Positions 1 through 4,755 of a stretch of DNA of 6,397 nucleotides are shown piece by piece. The stretch spans positions 1-6,397 of the forward strand of contig DNFL01000011.1 in the NCBI GenBank assembly GCA_003486945.1. The letters run 5' to 3'. Source of the DNA: Hyphomonas sp. Its GTDB lineage: Bacteria; Pseudomonadota; Alphaproteobacteria; Caulobacterales; Hyphomonadaceae. Numbering within the stretch: position 1 is the stretch's first letter; the number at the start of each line of letters is the position of its first letter. The position numbers and the translations under genes were made by a program. The notes below the pieces were generated by a model. The model ran no database searches. It was not told where the DNA came from and saw only the letters and a list, made by a program, of their open reading frames with translations.

Positions 1-260
1 CCTTCCTCGACGACTACAATGCCGCCCTGAAATATGCTCGCCAAAAGAGCATGAAGGACTTCGGTTTCGACGAGTTGCGACTACTCGCAGCCAAAGCGGG
101 CGCTCCAGAAGCGCTAGTTATCAAAGCCGCCAAGGAGACCGTCGACCGCTTCCATCAGATCTGGCGGGCTGAGAACGGCGCGCTTCCCCTGACCGCACAT
201 ATGCGTCAGGTCATCGACGCGCATTATCAAGAAACATCGCTTTTCAAAGGGGAGGACTGA
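1..260 (+). CDS. HipA-family toxin kinase, C-terminal fragment (5' end outside window)
   Basis: The reading frame is open from position 3 and ends at the TGA at 258-260, giving about 85 C-terminal residues; the N-terminus and kinase core are outside the window. The visible part is helical. It contains a stretch reading AKETVDRFHQIW, followed by LPLTAHMRQVIDAHYQ, which resembles the C-terminal helices of HipA-like serine/threonine kinases from toxin-antitoxin pairs as I remember them. HipA kinases phosphorylate aminoacyl-tRNA synthetases and cause growth arrest; whether this one is active cannot be judged, because its ATP-binding and catalytic residues are not in view. The ATG at 51 is internal, since the frame continues upstream with plausible sequence. 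The gene runs tail to tail into the QueC-like gene and overlaps it by 34 bp. The family call is moderate in confidence, since no catalytic motif is visible. Confidence 0.6.
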   Translation, partial: FLDDYNAALKYARQKSMKDFGFDELRLLAAKAGAPEALVIKAAKETVDRFHQIWRAENGALPLTAHMRQVIDAHYQETSLFKGED

Positions 261-844
261 GAAGATCCCAACGCTTCAAAGAGAGAGAGAGTCTTGCTGC
301 ATCCCCTGCACGTGCCGCAGGCGATGGAACTACGGTGGCATGAAAACGTCCAGCCCAGCAGATCACGGCTGACTCTTGCGCGTTCGACTAGCTCCAGCGT
401 TGTCCAATCTGCTGCGGGCGCCTTCAGCGACAACAGCGGGTTTTGCGCACGAAGCAACGCATTCATGGCGCTCAGAAATGTGAGCGTTCCATCAGCGTGT
501 ACACGGTCGGACCTGACGGTTCCGATTGAAAGGCTTTCGAGATTTTCGTTCGCAAGTGCCATTGCAGCGATCGTGATCAACATCTGATTGCGATAAGGCC
601 AATGTTCAGGAGCCTCGTGGCCATCTAGTGCCGGGCGCCCAACAAGGTCTCCTGATCCAAGGTGTCCGAGTTGTACTCTGAGAACCCGATGCGGAAACCC
701 GATTGCCTTTGCGATGTAGGCGGCGGCCCCGATTTCGCCCTCTGCGCTCACCTGACCATAGTCAATCGTGATGGCAAGATCAGGCTTTTCCAACTCTGCA
801 AGGCAGGTAGATTCTACACCGCCGGAAAACAGGAGCGCTTTCAT
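227..844 (-). CDS. QueC-like PP-loop ATPase (7-deazaguanine ligase family), last gene of the operon
   Basis: This is a 205-residue cytoplasmic protein. QueC uses ATP to adenylate 7-carboxy-7-deazaguanine and, with ammonia, makes an amide and then the nitrile preQ0. Seen here: a PP-loop LLFSGGVES (residues 4-12), the TIDYGQ motif (26-31), a WPYRNQML segment (82-89) matching the QueC GRN region, GTVRSD (108-113), and a zinc site of four cysteines (169, 176, 179, 182) in a SCH...ACGTCRGC arrangement. It is shorter than E. coli QueC (231 residues) and has Glu in place of the usual Asp in SGGxDS. It resembles the diverged QueC-like proteins of anti-phage operons (Cap9 of type IV CBASS, QatC) more than housekeeping QueC. 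The start chosen is the ATG at 844, which overlaps the upstream stop as ATGA; a GTG at 862 is an alternative. The last 10 or so residues, after the zinc site, are encoded opposite the HipA-like gene end. No queD, queE or folE is present, so any deazaguanine substrate must come from elsewhere. Confidence 0.9.
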   Translation of the reverse strand: MKALLFSGGVESTCLAELEKPDLAITIDYGQVSAEGEIGAAAYIAKAIGFPHRVLRVQLGHLGSGDLVGRPALDGHEAPEHWPYRNQMLITIAAMALANENLESLSIGTVRSDRVHADGTLTFLSAMNALLRAQNPLLSLKAPAADWTTLELVERARVSRDLLGWTFSCHRSSIACGTCRGCSKTLSLFEALGSSQSSPLKSDVS

Positions 845-2052
845 TCCCGCCAACTTTCCCACACACAGCGATAAACGGCGCTCGCAAAGTCGTCTGAAAT
901 AGCGCAGCGCTCCGAGCCCTTGATCATCGTTTGATCGCCCTGTTTTGGGTTTTGCGAGAGGGCAACAACCGGAATGCCTTTTTGGACGGCATATCCGACT
1001 TCAAAGACTGTGCCGGGATCATTCCCATCAAGGATGGCGAAGACCGCGGTGCAATCGTTCAGGCCTTTTAGATCCGCGTCGACGGTCTTTCGTATTTCCT
1101 CAATCGTATGCTCACGGATGATTCCGGCCTCGTGATATGGCGAGAAAAACTCAACGCCCAAGTCGTTGAGCGCCAAGCAGGTCTCTTCAACGAGCCAAAG
1201 TTCCGCCATCGTGAAAAATGGTCCGGCGATATAGATCTTCGCGCTCTCCCGAGTGGTCACGACCGGCTGTAATGCAGCCGTCTCATCGTCAAGCACGACG
1301 GAGGGTAATCTGCGGTCGCAGTATCGCGCGACGCACCTCGATGCAGCGTCTGCCGCAGCGAGCGGTGAAAGTCCCATCTCTGCCCAGTGATATGCGAACG
1401 CGGCGCTGAAAACATCTCCGGAGCCCACCTTGTAAACACGATCCGTGCGATAGGGAGGAACCGTTCCGGCCAATTCGCCGTCGACGTAAACGCGGCAACC
1501 CTGAGCGCCGGCTTTTACCAGGATGATGTCAGCGCCATCTTGGGTACGAATGTTTCGAATGGCTTCCAGTTCATCGCCGACTTGGCCAAGTGCTAAAACT
1601 TCGCGAGAATTGAGAACGATGGCCAATACTTCGGCTGTCGAGCCATTAGCGCCAAACCGCTCTGGATCATTCGGGCTCTGAGGGTCGAAGACAACTTTCT
1701 TGCCGTGTACCTCCGCAGTGCCTTCCATGAACCCGAACCGCAGGATCGCCCCCCCCTTAAGAGTGATCTTGTTGTTTGGCGCCGGATTGGCGGGTGAGAA
1801 AACTGGTTTCGACAGCGGATGAAAGTATTTGAAGGTCACAATTTCCGAGCAACGGACAGGATGATGACGAAGCTTGGTCGCAGCCAGCGATATCGCCGCA
1901 GTCTCGAATTTGTCCTCCGGACAGTAGTAGTGCCAATCGACATCAACATTGCCCAAAGCCAGCGCTAGGGCTGCGCGTCCGCCCGACCCGAACACGTCGT
2001 CATGTTCAGGTGCCACACAAATTTCGCGGTAGTAGCCCCCAGCAACGATCAA
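841..2052 (-). CDS. PfkB-family kinase fused to nucleoside 2-deoxyribosyltransferase
   Basis: This 403-residue protein has two domains. Residues 1-262 are a PfkB/ribokinase-type sugar or nucleoside kinase: an N-terminal Gly-rich segment GSGGRAALALALG (22-34), VVFDPQ (120-125), and the C-terminal signature KVGSGDVF (208-215) with the catalytic base Asp213 and its anion hole. Residues 271-403 are a nucleoside 2-deoxyribosyltransferase: KIYIAGPFF (272-280), a DLKGLNDCTAVFAILDG segment (327-343), and DPGTVFEVGYA (345-355), where Glu351 fits the catalytic nucleophile that exchanges bases on a deoxyribose. Both active sites look intact. Translation appears to start at a TTG (2052-2050), preceded by AAAGGT with 8-nt spacing, 4 nt after the stop of the small upstream gene, so coupling is likely. 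It ends in an ATGA overlap with the QueC-like gene. An in-frame run of eight G lies at 1749-1756. Inference: the protein processes a (deoxy)nucleoside or free base for the operon; its real substrate is unknown. Confidence 0.88.
   Translation of the reverse strand: MIVAGGYYREICVAPEHDDVFGSGGRAALALALGNVDVDWHYYCPEDKFETAAISLAATKLRHHPVRCSEIVTFKYFHPLSKPVFSPANPAPNNKITLKGGAILRFGFMEGTAEVHGKKVVFDPQSPNDPERFGANGSTAEVLAIVLNSREVLALGQVGDELEAIRNIRTQDGADIILVKAGAQGCRVYVDGELAGTVPPYRTDRVYKVGSGDVFSAAFAYHWAEMGLSPLAAADAASRCVARYCDRRLPSVVLDDETAALQPVVTTRESAKIYIAGPFFTMAELWLVEETCLALNDLGVEFFSPYHEAGIIREHTIEEIRKTVDADLKGLNDCTAVFAILDGNDPGTVFEVGYAVQKGIPVVALSQNPKQGDQTMIKGSERCAISDDFASAVYRCVWESWRE
1749..1756. repeat. Homopolymer tract, eight C on plus strand (G8 in the coding strand)
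   Basis: Eight consecutive C on the plus strand encode Lys-Gly-Gly-Ala around residues 99-102 of the PfkB-NDT fusion. The frame is correct for both domains as sequenced. Tracts of this kind can slip in replication or be miscounted in sequencing, so either phase variation or assembly error should be kept in mind. Confidence 0.8.
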
Positions 2053-2056
2053 ACGT

Positions 2057-2401
2057 TCAGACCTTTGAGACGTTAATGGTAATCGTTGACCCAGCGATCG
2101 CGACGATCTCTCCTTGATACTGATGCCCCTGCCTCAGGCACGCGACGAGGTCGCCGAGTTGGCGTGCGCCAGCGAGAGTACCGGCAACTTGCCTAGTGTT
2201 CACGGTCAAAGCTGCGACGCTTGTTGATTGGCCCTGCGTATAAAGCTCTATATCCAGTGCGTCACCGACTTTAAGGCTAGCTACTACAGCCGCGTCGGGG
2301 CTGAACAGGTTCGTCTGGAAATGGATGTTGCAAGGCTCGCTGCCTGATGAACCGCCAGACCCCGAAACCGGCCAATTTGTATTCGATCCACTGCCGCCCA
2401 T
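2057..2401 (-). CDS. Small protein with Gly/Ser N-terminal tail and beta-rich domain, unknown function
   Basis: This 114-residue protein is not one I can assign to a named family. Residues 2-22 are almost only Gly, Ser, Asn and a few others (MGGSGSNTNWPVSG...), predicted disordered. After Met removal, the N-terminus would be an exposed Gly-Gly. Residues 23-114 look like a compact beta-rich domain: PCNIHFQTNLFSP (23-35), VASLKVGDALDIEL (40-53), QVAGTLAG (71-78), then a helix-like LGDLVACLRQGHQYQ (82-96) and two final strands EIVAI and TITINV. Cysteines lie at 24 and 88. There is no signal peptide, membrane segment or catalytic motif, which suits a carrier, adaptor or substrate rather than an enzyme. 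It sits between the glycosylase-like gene (42-nt gap) and the PfkB-NDT gene (4-nt gap) and has the strongest ribosome binding site in the operon, so it may be made in excess of its partners. A HIRAN-like fold is possible but unproven. The gene call is firm; the function is open. Confidence 0.85.
   Translation of the reverse strand: MGGSGSNTNWPVSGSGGSSGSEPCNIHFQTNLFSPDAAVVASLKVGDALDIELYTQGQSTSVAALTVNTRQVAGTLAGARQLGDLVACLRQGHQYQGEIVAIAGSTITINVSKV
2061..2066 (-). promoter_or_regulatory. Ribosome binding site supporting the TTG start of the PfkB-NDT gene
   Basis: On the minus strand AAAGGT ends 8 nt before the TTG at 2052-2050 and lies inside the end of the small upstream gene. No ATG or GTG occurs at this point in the frame, and the PfkB domain needs the residues right after the TTG, so this site decides the start. 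A TTG start suggests lower or coupled translation. Confidence 0.6.
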
Positions 2402-2405
2402 CTAT

Positions 2406-2412
2406 ACCTCCT
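2406..2412 (-). promoter_or_regulatory. Strong Shine-Dalgarno (AGGAGGT) for the small Gly/Ser-tailed protein
   Basis: AGGAGGT on the minus strand, with ATAG between it and the ATG at 2401-2399, is a near-perfect anti-Shine-Dalgarno match. It confirms the MGGSGS start, so the Gly-rich tail is real. It also suggests that this protein is translated more strongly than the TTG-started gene after it. Confidence 0.85.
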
Positions 2413-2443
2413 GAAACAACTGTTCGAAGCAGTTCGGGCAATA

Positions 2444-3214
2444 TCAGGCGATCAAGCGTTCCTGCGCCAAACTCGAACCGAATCTTCGCATATCCGACCA
2501 GATGACGCTATCCAGCACAGAAGCTCGCAAATTCAATCGTTCAGAGAATTCAATGAACCGATTCTCGAGCACCAGATAGTCCTTCGGCAGTCGGCAATCG
2601 CGCGCAAAAAGGTTCATAGCCCATCCCGCTCTTAGAACGTGGATGTCGAGGATCGCGATCATATCTACATCAAGCCAATTTCGGACGATCCAGCTGGCTG
2701 TCTTTGGGCCAACTCCTTCTAGAGACTGGACCGCGTCTCGAAAGCCGACTGGATCTTTGGGATCGAGGTCCATGAGCGTTAGCTGCCTCATCGCAGCATG
2801 AATGCGTCGCGCGCGCTGGTTCGGAAAGCGATACCGGTGGGGTCTGCCTTTCACGATTGCGGGCTCCATAAGGAGGCTGAGCAATTCCGCCTCGGACACT
2901 TGACTGCTATCGCTGAATACACCTGCACTTTGAAGTCTTTCAAAAAAGGCGGTGGCGACTTCAAGTGTCACGCCAAAGCCGCCGAGGAGACAGAAGCCGA
3001 TTTCGTCGGCAAGGCTTCCGTGCCGGTTCACGAAATCGATTTCGTCGAGATTGGCGGTCTGGCACCGGAGGGCCCAATAAGCCGGTGTAAGCAACTGGTC
3101 CGGCCGCCCAAATCGCACCCCCGGTACGACTTCTTCGAATTCCACGAACGGCAACGGCAAGCGATATTGCGGCGAGATTGCGCGGGAAAATTCGATCGTC
3201 GCTCGCTTTGGCAT
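2444..3214 (-). CDS. OGG/HhH-type DNA N-glycosylase-like protein, first gene of the operon
   Basis: This 256-residue protein has a C-terminal helix-hairpin-helix module like 8-oxoguanine glycosylase/lyases. With Met at 3214 as residue 1, LEGVGPKTASWIVRN spans 165-179, with Lys171 at the place of the OGG1 catalytic lysine (Schiff-base lyase), followed by DIHV with Asp190 as the conserved glycosylase aspartate. The family excises damaged bases from DNA; OGG-like proteins also occur as accessory proteins of type IV CBASS operons. The N-terminal half, including GFCLLGGFGVTLEVATAFFERL, is less recognisable. The frame runs back to an ATG at 3277, but that would overlap the divergent regulator; the ATG at 3214 (or 3223) is preferred, because a perfect TATAAT at 3229-3224 would start transcription around 3217. 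That gives a nearly leaderless message with no Shine-Dalgarno. Its substrate might be a modified base in DNA or nucleoside form rather than 8-oxoguanine. Confidence 0.82.
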   Translation of the reverse strand: MPKRATIEFSRAISPQYRLPLPFVEFEEVVPGVRFGRPDQLLTPAYWALRCQTANLDEIDFVNRHGSLADEIGFCLLGGFGVTLEVATAFFERLQSAGVFSDSSQVSEAELLSLLMEPAIVKGRPHRYRFPNQRARRIHAAMRQLTLMDLDPKDPVGFRDAVQSLEGVGPKTASWIVRNWLDVDMIAILDIHVLRAGWAMNLFARDCRLPKDYLVLENRFIEFSERLNLRASVLDSVIWSDMRRFGSSLAQERLIA

Positions 3215-3252
3215 AAAATGCATATTATATGCGTTCGCTATGCACGCAAGCG
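3211..3252 (-). promoter_or_regulatory. Operon promoter with overlapping operator palindrome
   Basis: On the minus strand there is a perfect TATAAT at 3229-3224, with a weak -35 candidate CGCTTG at 3252-3247 (17-nt spacer). A perfect palindrome GCATAT-T-ATATGC (3220-3232) sits exactly on this -10 box. The sequence GCATAAAATGCATAT (3211-3225) continues it and is nearly repeated after the regulator gene. On the plus strand TAAAAT at 3214-3219 could be the -10 of the regulator itself, with a poor -35. The arrangement fits repression of both divergent units by the XRE protein. The binding is inferred, not shown. Confidence 0.6.
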
Positions 3253-3530
3253 ACCGCACCGATAAAAACCTGGGCAAGCGGCTGAGGCGGGCGAGGCAGC
3301 AAGCCGGGATGAGTCAAGCTGACTTGGCTGGCCGACTGCGAACCACTCAATCTACTGTATCTCGAATAGAAAAGGGCGCTGAACCTAGGAGGAATCTTAC
3401 GGATGAGATCGAGAGCTTCATCCGGGAGCGAGAAGTAGGGAGTATCGCAAATTTCGACGAGATCATCGAAGCAGTTGCCGGCTCGGACGAATTGGCGGCG
3501 CTGGTTCGCCGCATAATTGCGGAAGCGTAA
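3240..3530 (+). CDS. XRE-family helix-turn-helix transcriptional regulator
   Basis: This 96-residue cytoplasmic DNA-binding protein carries a Cro/C1-type helix-turn-helix over roughly residues 10-60: LGKRLRRARQQAGMSQADLA, then STVSRIEKG as the recognition-helix region. The remaining 30 or so residues are acidic and helical and may dimerise. It is divergent from the glycosylase-like gene, 25 bp apart when the latter starts at 3214, and shares its control region, which holds a palindrome; autoregulation plus control of the operon is the natural reading. No Shine-Dalgarno precedes the ATG at 3240, and the next in-frame ATG (codon 24) would cut into the domain, so the start at 3240 stands. It is not next to the HipA-like gene, so a HipB antitoxin role is unlikely though not excluded. 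After the stop codon there is a near-copy of part of the control region. Confidence 0.88.
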   Translation: MHASDRTDKNLGKRLRRARQQAGMSQADLAGRLRTTQSTVSRIEKGAEPRRNLTDEIESFIREREVGSIANFDEIIEAVAGSDELAALVRRIIAEA

Positions 3531-3548
3531 TGCATAAAAAATGCATAT
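3530..3548. repeat. Second copy of the operator-like motif after the regulator gene
   Basis: GCATAAAAAATGCATAT at 3532-3548 nearly repeats GCATAAAATGCATAT at 3211-3225, with two extra A. With the base before it, the stretch reads ATGCAT, five A, ATGCAT. It overlaps the last base of the regulator stop codon. It may be a second binding site for the regulator or a duplication scar. Confidence 0.65.
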
Positions 3549-3642
3549 CGCGATCGTCGCTTTTGAGGCTAGCTCCGCGCAACGTGGTGTCACTTGTGTG
3601 GGCAAGCTTTGCGCAGGCATCTGGAAACACTCGATTGAACCG
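3531..3642. other. Convergent intergenic gap, composition boundary
   Basis: This 112-bp gap separates the regulator gene (plus) from trbI (minus). It holds the repeat copies at 3532-3548 and 3551-3561 and a distant inverted pair GCGCAA (3577-3582) / TTGCGC (3609-3614), but no clear terminator with a U tract. I see no remnant of the small gene often found after trbI. The G+C content changes across this gap, so it is the likely right edge of the inserted cargo. Confidence 0.5.
3551..3561. repeat. 11-bp direct repeat, second copy (first copy at 3193-3203)
   Basis: CGATCGTCGCT occurs at 3193-3203, inside the start of the glycosylase-like gene, and again at 3551-3561, right after the second operator-like motif. 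The two repeat pairs bracket the regulator gene: 11-mer then motif on the left, motif then 11-mer on the right. The 11-mer contains a CGATCG palindrome, so chance similarity is possible. Confidence 0.45.
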
Positions 3643-4755
3643 TTATTCGCGGTAGGGACTAAGAGTTAGGTCGGCCGTCACCAGTACACGGACTGGAGCG
3701 CCTGGCCGAACGCGCAGGGTAGGGCGGATGGTGAGTTCGCGGTCGACGATGCGGCCGCCGGTGCGGGCGGCTTCCTGGGCAGCGGCGTCGCCGAGGCTGC
3801 GGGTGAACCCCTGATCGTCGTCGCTTTCGGCTTCATTGGCGACGATGCTGAGCACGGCCGAGAGCGCGATTGCGCCGCCGAGACGGCCGAGGTGATTGTC
3901 GGTTTTGTCCGAGATGCCAGCCGCGCCGCTGGGATCGGTCGCGGCCATTCCGCCGAGGTCCAGCGACCAGCCGTTCGGCATGATGATCCGGTCCCAGCCG
4001 AGGAACACGCGCGTGTCGCCGTAGAGCACTTCGCTCTCATACGTGCCGATGAGGCGCGCGCCCTGCGGGATCAGGAGATGATCGCCGGTGACGCTGTCAT
4101 AGACCGGCGCCGTAACCTGCGCGATGACCTTGCCCGGCAGGTCAGAATTGACGGCCGTCAGGAGCGCGGCGGGAATCACCGTACCGGCTTGGAGCATGTA
4201 GGGAGAAGCGGCTGGGCGATAGGCGCCGGGAGCTTCGTCCTTGACTGTGACCTGGTGGGCGAGGGGCCTCGCCGTTTGCGGGCGTTGCTCGAAGAAGAGC
4301 GGGGCCGGCGGCTCGGCGCGCTGAGCTGGGGGCTCGGATCGGTAGGTGTCCTGGAAGCCGGTGTCTTCTGGCATGTCTGACCAGCCACTGTTTTCAGGAA
4401 GGTAGAGATCTTCTTCCAGGCCGAACCCTTCCGGGGGGCCGGCATCGCCCCAGAGCATGTCACGCGGTTCGTTCGGGTCGCGGGCCGGCAGGACCAGTGT
4501 CTTGGAATAGTCCGCGGGCATCGATGCGAGGCCTTCCGGCAGGTTGTTGGTGGCCACGGCGCGCGGTTCAGATGCTGCAGGCCCGGCATTGGCCGGCCTG
4601 TCCGAGAGACCTGTGAGCACGGCAAAGACCACGATGGTGCCAAACACGCCGGCGCCGGTCATCAGCACACGGCGGGACAGGCGTTTCGGCGAGGGCGGGT
4701 CGGCGCGGATGTCGACGGGGTTTGCGGGCTGGGGGGAGGGCGCTGCGTTTGTCAT
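3643..4755 (-). CDS. trbI: TrbI, VirB10-like conjugal transfer protein
   Basis: This 370-residue type IV secretion core protein belongs to the TrbI/VirB10 family, which spans the envelope and links inner-membrane ATPase energy to the outer-membrane pore. Seen: a short cytoplasmic N-terminus, one membrane segment at about residues 29-50 (RVLMTGAGVFGTIVVFAVLTGL), a long Pro/Glu-rich periplasmic linker to about 185, then the VirB10 C-terminal domain. That domain carries LQAGTVIPAALLTAVNSDLP (188-207), VYDSVTGDHLLIPQGARLIG (218-237), GWDRIIMPNGWSLDL (253-267) and a hydrophobic helix at about 291-306. It ends PVRVLVTADLTLSPYRE, as intact family members do, so the gene is complete. The ATG overlaps the trbG stop as ATGA and has AAGGAGG 10 nt upstream. 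G+C is much higher than in the operon to the left. It is the last Trb gene here, and the composition change follows directly after it. Confidence 0.95.
   Translation of the reverse strand: MTNAAPSPQPANPVDIRADPPSPKRLSRRVLMTGAGVFGTIVVFAVLTGLSDRPANAGPAASEPRAVATNNLPEGLASMPADYSKTLVLPARDPNEPRDMLWGDAGPPEGFGLEEDLYLPENSGWSDMPEDTGFQDTYRSEPPAQRAEPPAPLFFEQRPQTARPLAHQVTVKDEAPGAYRPAASPYMLQAGTVIPAALLTAVNSDLPGKVIAQVTAPVYDSVTGDHLLIPQGARLIGTYESEVLYGDTRVFLGWDRIIMPNGWSLDLGGMAATDPSGAAGISDKTDNHLGRLGGAIALSAVLSIVANEAESDDDQGFTRSLGDAAAQEAARTGGRIVDRELTIRPTLRVRPGAPVRVLVTADLTLSPYRE

Noticed and set aside
281..292. AG dinucleotide run as a regulatory microsatellite
   Set aside because: It is short and lies within the QueC-like coding sequence, where it encodes ordinary residues (Leu-Ser-Leu).
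227..862. GTG start at 862 for the QueC-like gene
   Set aside because: The ATG at 844 gives the ATGA overlap with the upstream stop and places the PP-loop at residue 4, as is usual for QueC.
2418..2434. Inverted repeat AACTG-TTCGAAG-CAGTT between the glycosylase-like and small genes
   Set aside because: A 5-bp stem without a U tract is too weak to call a terminator or processing site, though it could affect the message a little.
2444..3277. Glycosylase-like protein starting at 3277
   Set aside because: It would overlap the divergent regulator gene and place the start upstream of the perfect TATAAT; the ATG at 3214 fits better.
3240..3530. Regulator as the HipB antitoxin of the HipA-like fragment
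   Set aside because: They are about 3 kb apart, with the operon between them; HipB normally sits directly before HipA, and that region is outside the window.
3577..3614. GCGCAA / TTGCGC inverted pair as a bidirectional terminator
   Set aside because: The stem is only 6 bp with a 26-nt loop and no T run on either side.
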